This document shows, piece by piece, positions 24,101 to 38,099 of a stretch of 64,000 nucleotides of DNA (its first letter is position 1; each line of letters begins with the position of its first letter). The stretch lies in contig VWPU01004594.1 in assembly GCA_013398955.1 (NCBI GenBank), positions 1 to 64,000 on the forward strand, in the 5' to 3' direction. Origin of the DNA: Callaeas wilsoni. Taxonomy: Eukaryota; Chordata; Aves; Passeriformes; Callaeidae. Below the pieces are notes generated by a model. The model did no database searches, was not told the origin of the DNA, and saw nothing but the letters and a program-made list of their open reading frames with translations. Both the position numbers and the translations under genes were made by a program.

Positions 24101-27100
24101 ACAGATAGAAAGAATGGTTTGACAGAGCAAAAGTGAAGGGATAACAAGCACCAAGGCTGTCTGAGGGGAGTTTGAGGCAAGCTTCCCCTTGTATGTACTT
24201 GCATATATGTAAAATTCATACTGCTTGTGAATCAGGGGTTGGATGTCAGGGTTTCTTACGTGCAATTTGTTCATTATAAGATAATCAAAAAATATTGTAT
24301 TGACTAGCGTGTGCCCAGACTTTGATTTGCTGGTTCTTTTCACCGTCAGTTCTGTCAAATCAATGTTAGGAAGAAGGCATTGATTCTAAGTTCCTCAGTG
24401 TTTGTAAACTCCCAGTAGTACTAGTTACATTGTAGGAGAGACAGATGTTTCTTCTTTCATATCATTTTTGCTTAATGAAAAGCTCTGGCTTCTGAAGAAC
24501 CAGTTGTTGACAGTATTCTGCTTGGTTGGGGCTGAGGGTGAAAGAGAAGCCAAAAGTGCCATTGATGTGACAGTAACCTTTCTGCTGACAACAGCGAGCT
24601 GCAGTTTGGAGGATGGGAGCCCATCCAGCTTGGAGGAAGTCAGGGAGGAATACGTCAGGAGGCAATTCGGCAGTCACAGGTAAGGGATTATACCAGTCAA
24701 GAAAAGATGATAAAACTTTGCACTTGCTTCCATCCCAGCATCTCTGAACCTCTTTGTCATTGCTACTGTATTTCCAAGCCGAGGTTTTTCATCATGAGGA
24801 AAGGACAAAGAGGTTTCATCTGGACTGCTGTAATCCCATGGAGTGCACAAACATTCTAAGCATGTTGTTGGTCTCATTTCCAGTCAATGCCTGTATTTTC
24901 TTTCCCTTCTGTGTAGCTGATCTCCGGCAAGGATTTCTCATTGCATGCAAAGCAAAAGGAGGAAATAGCTGGCTTCGGAAGAATGGCCCTGGGCTGTGGA
25001 GTGACCATGAAAAGGGCCTTATTAATCCAGTTAAGAAGTTGTTCATGTGGCTTTTTTCCCTTGTGTTCTTCCCAGCACTACATCAGCCTCAGAAGACATG
25101 AGTGAAAGTGACTCTGCCATCTGGTATTTGCTTCAAGAATGTGAAAAACAAACAGTGGAAGAATATGAGAAGCCAGAATTGATCCAGTTTTCAGACACTT
25201 TATCCTCAGATCTAGTGGAATTTGAACGGTAGGTGCATCCCACGTTGCCTTCAGGTTTTTCACTTGTTTGCATTATCACTGTGCATCCAGGCACTGCCGC
25301 TCATGCAGCCCTGCTGGAGCTTGCATCTGCCTTGCAGAAGCCTTGTGCTAGCAACTTTGGCCCTGCTGGTGATGAAGCTGATCACTTCCTAAGTCCCTGC
25401 AACTGGATTCTCAGCATTGTAGCAGTCCCCAGCTTTTCAGGCCTTAAATCCCTGAGGATTTTTCACCCCTTAAGAAAAGGAAGAAAATTTCTTTTAAGTG
25501 TGTCAGTCCCTGTGTTGCCACGCTTTACCACTGTATCCCTGCCATGGGGCTAGATTTTAGGACACTAAGAATTGCTGCACCAGATGAACTTGTCAAGAAT
25601 CTAGCTGTATGTGTTCCAGTGAGGTGCAGGAACCAGAGGTAGGCACCTTCTTTTCTCCACAGTGATGCTCATCCTTCCTCTAATGGCATCGTTATGAGAA
25701 GCTTGAACACTGCTGCCCCTTCCAGACACAGACCCTTAGCTCCTGGCAGCTTGGAGTACTTTTTTAGTGGGATCAGAGTAGGGTAAGGCTGGATTCAGCC
25801 AAGGAAGATCTTGTAGTCCTCAGCCTCTGGGCTGCAGAACAGCTGGTTGTCTGGAAGATACCAGAAGGCATTCTGCAACAATGCAAAAATGTCTGCAACA
25901 CTGGGGAGGAGGGGAACCTAAACATTTGTGTGTTACGCTTTGAGCTAGTGGGTGTGAGTCTGTAAACCCTTTAAGCTCCTAAATGCCTGATGCAGGACCT
26001 AAAAGTCAAAGACCACCATTCTCCTGTCAGTTGTCCATGTATTTTATTTGGAAGTCGTAATGATAAAATTACTCATTTTTTTCAAAGTTACTGATATCTT
26101 AAAACTGAGTACATTATACTCCATGTTCTTCCCCTTCCTGTCAGACAACACTAGGAGCTACTTAGAGGTTTTATCCTGCATTTCCAACAGGATAAACGAT
26201 TACTTGATTGTAAAGATATGAAAAATAGATGCATTTGTAATCTATCTTGTACCATCAAGCAGTCAATTTCACCCTAACCATTCCACAGTTAAGAACATGC
26301 AGTGCAGGAGAATCCAGAGCTGCAGCTGGCATCCTCTTCCATGGCATCAGCACCGTGACCAAAAACTTCTGCAGTTCCTTCTTTTTTGCTTTGAACTGCT
26401 GTGTATTTCTAAAACCCCCTTGGATCATCAGGTTTTTCCTCAAAAGGAGACTGCAGCTGGACCAGCAGATGGCATCAGCTTCCCACGCCTGCTCCTGCTT
26501 TTGCTCCTGTTAGAATTGGAGGTGGCTGTAGTTAAGGCATCATTTAGAAGACCTTGAAATGTGCTGAATCAAGATTTTCAGGATTAGAAAAATCTGCTTC
26601 ATCAAAGACTGCACGACAGAGCCACAAACACCTGACTTTCGTGTTCTTTACTGACGAGGTAGACCAGGGCCTATACTGTGTAGACTCTGGCACTTATCCT
26701 ATAGTCCTAGGGCAGATTGCGTTTGGTTTATACCTAATTCTTGTCAAAAAATGACCTTTTATAACAGGCATAAAACGACAAGGACTCTTCAGCAAAGAAA
26801 GCAACAGCCTTTTGGTGATCATTTAATCACGTTATTTGGGAAGCATCAGAAGTGCTTTGAGCAATGCTTCAGCTGTCTGGGTTTCTTTCCCATGTTCAGC
26901 AGCAGGACCTACACTGGTAGGACTTCCCAGTACTCTGTCCAGTGCAAAACGCGGTTGTCTCCTTCCAGCTGGGAAGGAAATAGCTGAGTTGTGCTTCAAG
27001 CTTAATATCTTTAGCAGAGCAGTCTAATGGTGATTCATGTTCTTCTGCTTGAGAAATTCCGGGTCCTTTGTTTAGAGCTGGACATCCAGAAACCTTAGTG

Positions 27101-30100
27101 AGTGCAATACCTTACATGAGAACACTTATTCCCCTTCCATTATTTTGTCTTCAGCAGTGGTGGAAAGTACTCCAGAGTGTGGAAACTGGGGTTTAAACAG
27201 GTTTATGCTTGCCTACAAAATTATATTTTCAATATTGGTTTCCTGGAACAAATATTTACAAATAAAAAAGAAAAGAATGACCTCTTTTGAGTTACTTTCT
27301 CATGCAATACTGTTCAGTTAATCAGGAAATGTGCTCATTTGGGACATCTTCCAAGGAATCATTTTGAGCCCAATCATAGTAACAATGACTGCTGTTTATA
27401 GAACTCTTGGTTTGTACTCCTTTGATCTTTTTGTTTTCATCTGAGACTCTCTAAGCATTTAATTAATGTAAAATAACCTTCAGTGCTGCTTTCTGAAGAA
27501 GACATTATTGTCCTTGATTCACTGTGCCACACAGTGCAAACAGAAGAAGCAGCTTGTTCTGAGATTCAGTCACTGGGTTGAAATTATGACTCCTATGTTC
27601 CACCGGCAGTTTCACTGCTGACTGCATAGAAGTCAGTCTTAGAGATGTGTTTCCTTAGATGTAAAATGGAGGAAATTGAGCTCCCATGCTTAAGTCAGAG
27701 CATCCACACCTGGGGTAGTGTCTTTCTGTCTGCATGTATTGTACCTAATGCATCAGGGTATGACCTCAGCCAGGGCTTTAAAGTGCAGTGCAATGCCAGT
27801 AAATGTATAAGAAGTGACTTAAAGTGCAAAAGGCTCAGGATACAAAGGCAAGTAACTGAAAATTTATGAAATTCCAGAATGAGGTTTGCCTGTGCAACCA
27901 GTACAACCTGCAGTGCCTGGAGCTTCTGTTGTGAGGCAGTCCTGCTGAGGCTGAAGCTGGAGCCTGCTTTTTGCATGTGAAATCTTCAGACAGTGTTGGG
28001 CATCATTCAGTAATTGTATGAAGACTTGGAGGCAGAGTCAGTGAAGTAGTTATGGATCAAAGCTACTTCCTGCTGATTTTCAGTAGATGGCTGCCTTATA
28101 GCCTGCTCTTAAGAGATGCTCCCTTTCCTTTCCTTCCAGATACCTGTATTTTTATAAGCACACAATGGACCTGCTGATAGAGCATGGAATTGTTTGCACT
28201 GGAGAGGTGCCTCTTCCTGAGGTCTCTACAGCTATTTCCCATCTCTGGCAAGAGCTTTCTGAAGAGAGCAGGGACAGCATCTTGCAGTACTGTAGCCAAA
28301 GAGATTTCCTCATGGATCCCAAGGCTGCTTGCCCAGAGCCTGCTTGCACTGAAGGTAGTGTGAGGGACAGCGGAGGTAACAGTGAGGAAGCCAGTGGTTC
28401 CTCAGTCTCCACACCAGAGGAAGTAAGTGCTCAGCAACGTTCATAGTCTGCCTCTGAAACTCCAAGCCTTCAGATGCTAATTGGCTCTGCAGCTTTTAAT
28501 TGCAAACATACAGTAGTTGTAACTAAGCTTTCTCAAGACCACTTGAATGCCTAAGTGGAGACAATAAGCAGTCTTTGAGTAAATGTCTGCACCAAATTTT
28601 CTCTTGATAAGATACCTAGTGAGCTACAGTAGTGCAGTGGTAGTAATCCTGCTAGTCTCCACTGACTTGTGGGGTTTCTGTGCTAAGTAACAATTAAATT
28701 TGCTCCTACCTTGCTCCAGGGACAGGGAGCAAAAACAAGAATTATACAGTTACTGTGCTCTGCAGACTCTCCAAAGAGCACAGATGATCTAAATCCAGAA
28801 GGAATACCTAGTTTGCCAAAGCCTGCTGTGTTTTCGGTAGGGTGGGGATTTTTCATCACAGCACTTGGTAGCAAAGAGAAAGTATTTTTAGACCAGTTCC
28901 AGTGGTACAGGGCCAATGACTGCCTGTACCATACACCTCTGCAGAGCCAAGAAGTCAGTGACTGAGTAGACCAGGACATTTATTAATAAGAGATTGATTA
29001 AATAGCAGCCAGTTCTGTAAATGCTTCCTGGAGCATTGATTGCTGAAGTAACTAGCTGCTCAAAGAGGTACATGTAATTTCATTAGCTGCAAGGGAGGGA
29101 CAGATGTTTAGCATGTAAGTAAATTGCATTGGCAAGTTCTTTTTGAGTCACAGGACACAACTCATATTGCTCATGGCCCTAGGGAATGTTGCCTGTATGG
29201 TACTTTCTGGCACAGAAAGTGTGTGAACTGCATTATGGCAGAGTGAACTAATGAGTTTAGTAGTCTGGCACAGGGCGCATCCAAACTCCTTTGTAAACTG
29301 GAATCAGATTTGGAGAGACTGGCTGGTACAGCTGAGATCTCCAGCCATAAGCAGCAGTCCACTGTCAAGTCTCTGAGCACCAATACAATTCATGGTTTTT
29401 ACTGATTTTTTGTGAAGTCTAATTCCTAGAGGTTGAAGCACAGGCTTAAAGGAGTGGACTGACCTTGTGTTCCTAGCCATGAAATATAGTTATTCTACAT
29501 TATTCCTGTCTCCACAAAACCTCTTGGTTTACTCTAGCTGTAAACATACCTGTTAAATGCAAAGAAATAATATCATGTTTTTAAAGACTTCATTATTAAA
29601 AATTATGTCCTAGATAAAACTTTTAGGTGGTTGGATATGCTGACATCTGAAGGGCTTTCTTTGCTAGGTAATGTTTGAAGATGCGTTTGATGTTGCTGCT
29701 GGTTTCCTTGACAGAAGCAAGGCTCAGGGAATGTCCAGCCAGAGGTAAATTACAAACTCCCCCCTTTTGATAGACACAGTACATTAATAGCCTGCTGTCA
29801 GTACTCCACGGCAGGTACTCTGTGGAGTAAGACAATAGCTCTCCTTTTTAATAAATGGTCAGAATAGCAGCCTTGAGCAACTGTGCTCAAAATAATACTT
29901 CCTTTTAGGTGAAAAAGTGAAACGACTAATGGTCATTTACAGCAGAATCAGTAAGAATCACTTACCAAGAGCAGCCAATCACTTCAGCATAACGGGGGTC
30001 CTTCTGATTTTCTTTGCTGCTCAGCGCAGCTTTCTGTCCTTTCAATTTACAATGCTCATAATGTTTTCCTTTTTCCTCTGTCACTTACCAGGCCTGTGAG

Positions 30101-33100
30101 GACTGAGAGGATTCCCTGGATAAATCAGCTAATCATAAACTGTGCTCTCATTTAATGAGACAAAAATTATAATTTTTCAGCATTTTCCCCCGGGTCTATT
30201 TCAAGTACGCTAATTCAGTCACACGGAGGTGATCAGATTAAAGTGTGGTTGACCTGAACAGTAACACCAAAGAAACACAGGACCTATTAAATAATAACAT
30301 CTCTTTGCTCTTCAGTTCAGATCAGTTACCTAGAAGAGAACATGTCAGATACAAAGCTGGCACTGCCTTTGATTTTTCCCAGTAGACCAAAGAAAGAAAA
30401 GGGTTGTTTTCCTCAAGAGGAAAATCACATTATGATTCATCTTTTATGTATTCTTGCTACTTAGTCTTTGTTAGGATTGTTACCCTTTGCAAATAGTGTT
30501 TTTAATCTGTGAGTTTTTAATCCCATTTTCTACTTATTTTTCAACATTTACAGTGATCTTTAATGTGAATCTCTTTTGCCACCATTCCAGGCTGCACTTC
30601 AGAAGAGAATAAATTAAAATAAGGTTATTTTGTCCGTTGATCAGAATATACTTGAATGGGTAAAAAAGCTTAAGAAATATTTATTTACTAAATAACATTT
30701 ATTAGGTCACAATTTCCATTTGCTTTTAAAATAAGATTAAATAGTCCTTAATACTGAAAAGCATTACCATAATCTTTACAGTCTTAGGTCCCAAATCAAT
30801 TTAGTATTTCAACAGTCAACATTTATTGTTTTCTCTTCCTTGCCTGTTGTTCTGCACCTCATAATTCTGGACAGAGGTGTGATGGCAGAACTTTGTAAAA
30901 TCCCAAGAAGAAGACAGAGGTGAGGTCCAGAATGAAAAGCTTAGCTTTGTGCCACAGTTACCCAAAAACAAACCTGCCAGTTATAGCTAACATGTCATTT
31001 CATGACCAGAGGTTACTGCATTCACTCAAAAACTTCACAGAAGAACTCAAAGCTGTTCCTCTGAACAACCCTACAAAATACACTCCCAAATAACCACTGT
31101 TGCTGTCTGTTTTAATGGATATTTACTTTTCCCCAAAACAGTGTCACTATGCTGTAATGTATCAGCAGATCTCCCTGTTGTGACACCAGTTTCTTGTATT
31201 TCTGTATCTGTTCTTACATATCTGCCTTGCATTTGGCAAAGAATATTTCATAAATACATCCATCACCACTCTTCCCTGTCTTGCTTGGCTATTGTCTTTA
31301 ATATCAGAACCATCCTGAAAACAATTTGAATTTTTTTTTTAATTTATAAGTAAAATATGGAGGAGAGAAAGTAAGGAGAACAGAACAGAAAATTAAATAC
31401 AGTATCTGATTCCATTTTCAGTTCAGCATTTGCAAGCTGCACTTCTGAAAATCCAGAAGATCACCAGAGTCTCTATCTGCAGGTCACTGACTTCCTAAAA
31501 CACCTCTTCTTCACTAATACACAGTTTTGCCAGGTAAGCCTTGCCAAAGGATTCCTTATAGAAGGAGTAATGTATTTCAGAGCAATGTATTTCAGGAGCA
31601 GTGCCAGAAAGGGATTTCTGTATTTAATGCTTCTGATCATATTGTCCAGAATGATTACAAATAAGAACTTGGAGTTCATCATTTCAGATGTGTCATTCCA
31701 AAAGGCCAGTAGGATTGCCTTTGTAAGAGGCTAAGCGTGAGTGAATACTGCTTTGAATATTATTCAAAATGGCAAATGACAGGAGGAATTTTTTAATTTT
31801 TTAAAATTATTATTATTATTGTTGTTTGCATGAAAGTTCCTTGTGGAAAAGCTTGAGTGCGCTCCTCTGAGCAGGTAAAGCTCACTTTCCAGTTCTCCAT
31901 CAACACCTAGCTGCTTCATTCTGAGCTCGTTAGAACCACCTTCTGCTTGTCTGGGTGCCAGGTTTCCTGCCCTGAGCCCTCCACTGGCAGGCCCTAGAAG
32001 CAGGATATTTGTGTTCTTGAAAGAGCTGATGAAAACTTCCTGAGCTTCTTCTTAACCTCAGCCTACTGTTGCAGGTTTGCTGAGCCAGAAATCTTTGTGT
32101 TTGCATTGTTCTTCCTCCCCTTCTTGTCTCCCTGCCAAGGAGGTGGCTCAGAGCTTGCACATGGGTAAAGAACCAAGAGGGAGACACCCCTTAGCCAGAG
32201 CATGCTCGTTTTGGTTCAGTCAGTTGTACCTCCACAGTAGCCAATGGTTTGCTGGTTTCTATTGCCTAGCTCCTACCTGGTCTCTGGTACTTGAGCAGGT
32301 GCTCTTTTGAAGGAAAATAGAAGGTTTGTGATGAGGGGTAGTTGTGACAGAAAACAAAGCGGGAACTAGTGTTGCACCACTATCTGAATCTATCACAGAG
32401 AGACTGCTGCGTGCCGTTTGGTTCCCCTGTTCTAGAGATAGTAGCACTAGAGGAGATGCAGAGAATGGCAGCAAGCACAGGGAAAGACATTAAATAGAAA
32501 CTGTTAGAGTAGGACTTTTCTACAAAAAAAGACTGAGGGGTACTGCAAGACCATTTTATTGTACATGGTGTGGATTTGGTACACAGAATGATTACTCCTT
32601 GTGTCTAACACCAGAAGAACTAGAAAGCACTAAATAAAATGAACAAACAACATATTAAAAATATTTGCATGTACAAATTACCATATTTAAACTCCAGGGT
32701 CATCAATCCATGGGCAATTACTAAATCTAAAGGTCCAGATTCAATTTCCAGCGCAGGAGGGCCTCACAGCACAGTTTGCTATATTGTACGAGCATTTATT
32801 GTAAAATAGAGCGCACTGTGTACCCAATTCTTGCACTTTTTTCTAAACTTCCCCTGCTGACTGTTGTCAAAGACCAGGCACTGATCTACACAGCCCTTTG
32901 GTCTGTGAATAGCTACGTTCTGTGTAAGAGCAGAGCTCTTCTTGTGTTTATGTAAATGACCATTAACTGAGCAGGCCTATTAAAAAAAGAAAAGCTTTAG
33001 GCAAGATATGGCATTTTCTGGTTTTAAATTTCTTTTGTGAGTGTCATGCCTGGCATGGTCTCATCTTGTCCTTCTGCTTGGGGCTGCATCATTACATCTG

Positions 33101-35195
33101 AGCCCAAGTCCATCTCACAGCTCCCAGATGAGGTGGTATGGGAAGAGGTAGTGTCTGTTTCAAGGTTTAAAGAGGCACATTTAAAACAAGACTAGGAGAA
33201 TGGGAGTTATGGGAAGGCAAGCAGCAGAAGAGCCCAAAGTACTGCAAATTGGCAGTTGACTGTACTGTGTGGATCCAAAAGGAAATAAAAATCTTCATAA
33301 GCTTGTTTTACACAGGAACTTTTAGTTGTCTGTGATAAGACAATAAAAAGGGAGCTTGAGCAGAAATCACTCAGGCTAGATAATTGGAAGGTCACAATCT
33401 GTTTTGATTTAGAGTGCAGAACAGCACATCTAGACAGTGCTGCCAAGAGGCAAAAAAAAAGGAAAAAAGAAAAAAAGAAAATATGACTGACAAGATATTT
33501 TTTGTTTTGAGAGCAGAAATTCGGATCCATCTCAAAGCAAACAGATTGAGACAGTTATGAAAGTGGTTGCAGAGCAGGGATAGAAGATGTTCCAGCTAGC
33601 TTGAAACACAGCAACTCAGGCAGCAGCAGAGAGATCAGTATAGGCTACTCACCTTACCCCAGAAATTGGTCTGCTCAGAGCATCAGAGACTCCTGGACTT
33701 GACAGGGAAAGGAACCCATCCTGCTTACCTTATGGGTATGACCTCTGCAGACCATTCCCCTTCCCTTGATGTGGTACCTGTGCTGGTGCTATGAGAGCAC
33801 AGGAGTTTGGGCAGTGCTGGGATAAATTATCTCAAGGATAAAGCAGTGTCCCAGTACACTGTGCACACACCTTGTAGAAGATACAGAGGTGGGTAGCAAG
33901 TACAGTAAGTACCAAGGTAAGGCATGTGATGTGCACCCAGCTGAAATACAAAAGGCAGCCCATGGTCTCCTTTCCTGTCATCTGCAGAGCTGATGAGGTG
34001 ATGGATTTTATTGCTGGTCATTCATACCAGTGCCATGTTCTGTCATTTCTGGTTAACTGTCCAGGTACAAACTACAACTACTCCTGTTGGATTGTGGATG
34101 GTCACTGTTTCATAGTCACAGAGCTACTGAGCACAGCTCCTCTTGAGCCGCTGCCCTCCTGCCAAGGGCATGCATACCACTGGAATAAAAAGCTTCAGAA
34201 AGACTCACACAAGAGGAGGGGGGAAATAACTTGGACAAGGAAAGAGAAAGCTCTTAAAGGGGCAGTGACCCTGAAATGAGAACAGAAGCATGCTTCTACA
34301 GTATATGAAAGAGAAATATTTCTGAGCATGAGACTAGTTAAGCAATCTTGTAACTTTTCAAGAGCTGTTGTCTTAAGGTCACATCGTAAGAGGAGCTTAG
34401 CAGCAAAGGCCGTAAAGAGTTAATTTAGACTGAGATCCAAAGGTTTTACCTAAACGAAACTCAGTGGGGGTTTTTTTCTAAATAGTACTGAGCACCTTTG
34501 TGTCCTCAAAGGCACACTTTCTTTTAAAATTATGGATTTTAGATGAGTCACATGACAAGCAAGTGTCATTTAGTGCTCCTTAAGCTATACATTTTTAAAC
34601 AGCACCTATTTTTAAAAGCAGTATTTCACTGTAGAGTCTTGCATCAATGCAGAAGGTGGACTAGATGGACTGCTGGCATGAACACTTTTGTCTTCCAGAC
34701 TTCGATTTCTCAAGAGCCGCTTCTTCTCTATAAACTGGTGAAAGAGAAGATAATTTCCTTCTGTTGCTAAAAGTGGAGCAAAGCCTAAAGTTGGTAGAAG
34801 TTAAGGCCTCAAGGAAGCTCTCATACCTTCAGAGCCTGTTATGTGACATACTTGCTACCACAGTCAGTAACAGCTGTCCAGATGATGTAAATAGACACAG
34901 GGTGGAGCCCTGTGATTTTAGAAGGAAATTGGCAGAAAATTTGAGCCATTCTTCCTCAGGCACCTCAGGCACTTATCAAGTGCTGGTGGCTGATTCAGAG
35001 AGGAGGGAGGGCTCATGGTGCATTTGCTGGTATATCAGCTCTTGACCAACTCACTGTATATTTGAAATTCAATGAGCTCCTCTGGTTTTTAATCCTGCTT
35101 GACTTCGGGGGGGCTTTCAGGAAGAAGATCTTCACTATGATCATGAGACCGTGATGCTGCGGTGCACTGAGACCTTCGATGATGAAGATTTCTAA
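21146..35195 (+). CDS. STRA8: Stimulated by retinoic acid 8 (STRA8), eight coding exons recognised
   Basis: STRA8 is the germ-cell transcription factor that, with MEIOSIN, switches on the meiotic programme after retinoic-acid signalling (family knowledge). Exons: 21146?-21355, 23072-23147, 24595-24679, 25076-25228, 28140-28422, 29668-29744, 31422-31533, 35121-35195. All internal junctions have GT-AG sites and matching phases, and from ATG 21146 the product is 356 aa (human about 330). Landmarks: helix-loop-helix region LARLFSSLRGRVLSQSD / YQVLRKAK / LEQTLCSLLKMK, then SSLEEVREEY, FERYLYFYKHTMDLL, EVSTAISHLWQELSEES, FEDAFDVAAGFLD and the acidic C-terminus ETFDDEDF before the TAA. The basic region (residues about 36-46, AKQHLPQAHHW) lacks the arginines of the mammalian RRRLSQARHR block. 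The start is uncertain: a TAA lies directly before ATG 21146, whose context is weak, and an upstream exon may exist. Confidence 0.9.
21569..22288. promoter_or_regulatory. Three identical TCACGTGCC E-box sites in STRA8 intron 1
   Basis: The 9-mer TCACGTGCC occurs at 21569-21577, 22247-22255 and 22280-22288, all within the first 1 kb after the first recognised STRA8 exon. CACGTG is the class-B E-box bound by MAX/MGA, USF and MiT/TFE factors. Three copies of an extended CpG-containing site this close together in AT-rich intron sequence is more than expected by chance. The regulatory role is inferred only. Confidence 0.4.
22558..22655. repeat. 34-bp perfect inverted repeat (hairpin) in STRA8 intron 1
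   Basis: The left arm 22558-22591 and right arm 22622-22655 are exact reverse complements over 34 bases, separated by a 30-base spacer. The arms begin AGACTTTTGCTAGG on the left and end ...TAGCAAAAGTCT on the right. A transcript of STRA8 would fold this into a long perfect stem-loop of 98 nt. I see no flanking target-site duplication. Confidence 0.95.
31802..31828. repeat. AT-rich simple repeat
   Basis: A short (ATT)n/(GTT)n run in the last STRA8 intron, after exon 31422-31533. It is a simple microsatellite with no visible function. Confidence 0.8.
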
Positions 35196-35893
35196 ACAGT
35201 ATCTCTACTAATGTTTTGCCAAGCACTGCCAGGTACACCGGGCACGTCAGGAGGCTTCACCTCTTTCAGTGAACTACCTCTCTAAGCAGAGTGGGGAGAC
35301 ACTGTGTTGAACTGGTTTGTTACCATTGACTTCTCCTTCCCTCATTAGTACTTCTTGATATATCAGTTGAGTAATTTATACTTTTTAAAGGTTTTAAAGG
35401 TCTTAGCTATTTATTATTAAATGTTTTTACCCATTGCTCTTTAATGTTTAGCCTCACTTCACAAAGAAACTGAGGCATGTACAGTTAAGTGACCTTGCCT
35501 AGCATAAGCTGTGGGAAGAGCAGCAGGGAGGCCAGATCACTGGCAGTTTGCACACTCCTGTAGGATGCAGGTCTCAAACTAAACCTGCAAAAACCACCTC
35601 CTGGCAGTGATTACTTTTCTGGTGCAATTTTTCATCTTGGGCTGACAAGGAAAGAGGGATTTCCTCACAGAGAGTGGGATGAGGCTCTTCTATCTCTTTA
35701 TGAGAACAGCAGCAGTGAGCATCCACTCCCCAGTCAGCAGAAAAGTGCAGGCACAGTAATACACTTTGGATTATTTACTTTTGCAAAGTGTGTGAAGCTG
35801 AGTGATCAGCCCTGTGCTCTTCTTCCACATCTAATTCTTGGATGACTAGTGCTGCTCAGATAGTGTCCTGGAATTAAAAGTGCTGTGAAATTA

Positions 35894-35899
35894 AATAAA
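35894..35899 (+). terminator. STRA8: Candidate STRA8 polyadenylation signal
   Basis: AATAAA about 700 bp after the STRA8 stop codon. An upstream ATTAAA near 35417 and a downstream AATAAA at 36171-36176 are alternatives. The choice cannot be settled from sequence alone. Confidence 0.5.
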
Positions 35900-36684
35900 G
35901 TCCTTCACATCTCTGAGTTATCATTAAAGGCTCTCTGCAGACTTGAACAAACTGTGTTCTGATAGTGGTTATGTTGAGGTCATGCTACCAGCCATCACAA
36001 ACAAAAAGGATGGAAATTTTACCTGGCATGCCTAGGTATCCATCTTCAGCAGCCAGCTTTTAGACTGAATCCATGAGGCCTGGACTGTGGCTCTGCATTG
36101 CCTTGGTGCATGAAAGCATGATACATTCAGGCAAAACGACATGGAGCTGAGTACTGAAATACAAAGGAAGAATAAACACTACAGAGCCATTTCTGTCCCT
36201 GCAGCTGAGGCTGTGGTAGCACTCCCAGATGAATGTTTGACAGGCTGCTGTGTTTGAAAGTGGGGGTCCAGGGATCCTGTTTAGGTTTAAGAGCTCTTCA
36301 AAGTTCTCCAGGGTGCATCAATAGAGGCACTCCAATCTGCCCATAAGAGCAAGCTATTTATACCATAATGTTTCTTCCTTTAAGATCCCAACACTTATAC
36401 AATTGATCCATTCAGGTTTCATTTCCACACAAACCAAAAAATCCCAGTATATCCCTTACCAGTAAACAAGCCACTACTGCTACAGCTGCAGTATGGGACC
36501 AAAGAACAGGGCTGTAATATGTCTGTCTTTGAAACCCACCAGTTTTGTTCTGTCTTGAGACAAGTCAGCAAAAGGGCCATCGTATCTTGGCCTTCAGCTG
36601 TCCAGTGGAGGGTACAGAAAAGCAGGGTCAGATTCTTTTTAGAGGAGAACAGTGAAAGGACAAGAGGCAACAGACAAGAGGTGA

Positions 36685-36903
36685 AGTGTTAGGAATTCCA
36701 GCTAGACACAAGGAAAAACATTTCACACCATGAGGGTGGGCAGACCTGGAAGAGGCTGCCCAAAAAGGCCATGGCTCTCCATCCATAGCTCAATGGGACA
36801 CAGTCCTCTGCAACCTGGTCTAACAGGACCATCTCTGACCTGGGCCTGGCCCAGATGACATCCAGAGGTCCCTTCCAACCTGAATTACTCTGTGATTCTT
36901 TGA
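36685..36903 (+). mobile_element. CR1 LINE 3' end
   Basis: Plus-strand CR1 tail: 'gagggtgggcagacctggaa', 'gaggctgccc', a GAGGTCCCTTCCAACCTGAA terminus and the 'ctgtgattctttga' end. It is strongly 5'-truncated and lies between the STRA8 and SLC23A4 3' ends. Confidence 0.88.
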
Positions 36904-36960
36904 ATACCACCTGCCACTCACTACAGCAACCACCCTGAGAAATACCATTACAGTGTACAT

Positions 36961-36981
36961 TTTATTATTTATTATTTATTA
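36961..36981 (-). terminator. SLC23A4: Candidate SLC23A4 polyadenylation signals, (TTTATTA)x3
   Basis: Three perfect TTTATTA units on the plus strand give three AATAAA hexamers on the minus strand at 7-nt spacing. They sit about 1.1 kb downstream of the SLC23A4 stop codon, a plausible 3' UTR length. They may also be merely a microsatellite. Confidence 0.5.
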
Positions 36982-38099
36982 TACGTACAAAAAAGCAAGT
37001 ATAAATCTCAATGAAGGAAACACAAGCTTATGCTACAGCAACGTTATATACCATGAGCAACCAGGACCACATGTGATCACATTGCATGCAGCCATACAGG
37101 TTGAGGCTGTTTCTGCTAATAGGGAATAGGAGCAATAATCTGCACACCTGTTTTCCAGAGAAGTGCTTGCCACCACACAATCACTACACCAGACCAAACA
37201 GGTACAGCGAGAGTACACAGGACATAGCAGTAGCATAGGGATGCATAAGATTGTGAGCAAAAGTGTTTTCTCCTTTGTATTTGATGAGCATTCCTTCATC
37301 TTTGTAGGGTTGGGTACCCTACAGGAAACCGGCTCACCTGAGATTCCTCCCAGAACTGCAGGTTCACTCACTTCATTTCATTGAAGCTGTTTTTTTCTGT
37401 TAGGTCAAGAACCTAAGTAAGGTCTCTAGAGTCTCTTTGTGGTCTGAGGCAGAAGAGACAGGTTCAGAAGACAATCTTTCCTATTAACTTTAGATGCTTC
37501 TCTTACAACAACATTCATTTGACTAAATTAGGGGAATATGGAATGAGATGAATCATGACCTAGAGGCACCTGCTCCTTGCCCTTGGCCAGGATGAGGCAT
37601 AAAACCAAGGTGAGAGGTGAGTGTTGCCATTATGTGAGTAACGTGAGTGTTCTTTAAGGTGCTGGGGATTAACCTCGACCCAAGGGATGCCTGAGAGTGG
37701 TACAGGGCTCCATCAGGGATGCCTTCTCTGTTGGCTGCTTCAGCTGCCAAATCAGGGGACAGGAAGCCTTTCTGCTTCAGCTCAACAGCTGCCCCTTAGG
37801 GTGCCCAAGGGTCAGTGCAAGGAAGGAAACAGAACATCTTTCCTAGGCATTTCTTGGGCTTTGGTGTTCCCCGAAGAGGGATTAGGTTCTTCCTAGAAAT
37901 GAGCAGGCAGGAAGAGAGAAGAAAAAAATTACTTCCTCAAGGCCATCAGTGGTGCAATCAGCAAAGCTGGGAAGAGGAAGACATTATCCTTCTCCTGCTT
38001 CCCCCTCTAACAGCTGCCAGCTCAAGCTGAGATGATGGGGGCTGCAGACACACTTTCCGACCTCTGCTTCTGAGATGAGTTCACTTGCAGGCCAGGTGC

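Larger units (their letters stand above)
35196..38099. other. Tail-to-tail interval between STRA8 and SLC23A4
   Basis: The interval contains the STRA8 3' UTR on the left, a CR1 tail (about 36685-36903), and the SLC23A4 3' UTR on the right. Candidate polyadenylation signals for both genes are listed separately. I see no coding exon here. Confidence 0.6.

Noticed and set aside
33926..34279. 117-codon plus-strand open frame in the last STRA8 intron
   Set aside because: No similarity to STRA8, no usable splice sites in a fitting phase, and STRA8 is already complete without it.
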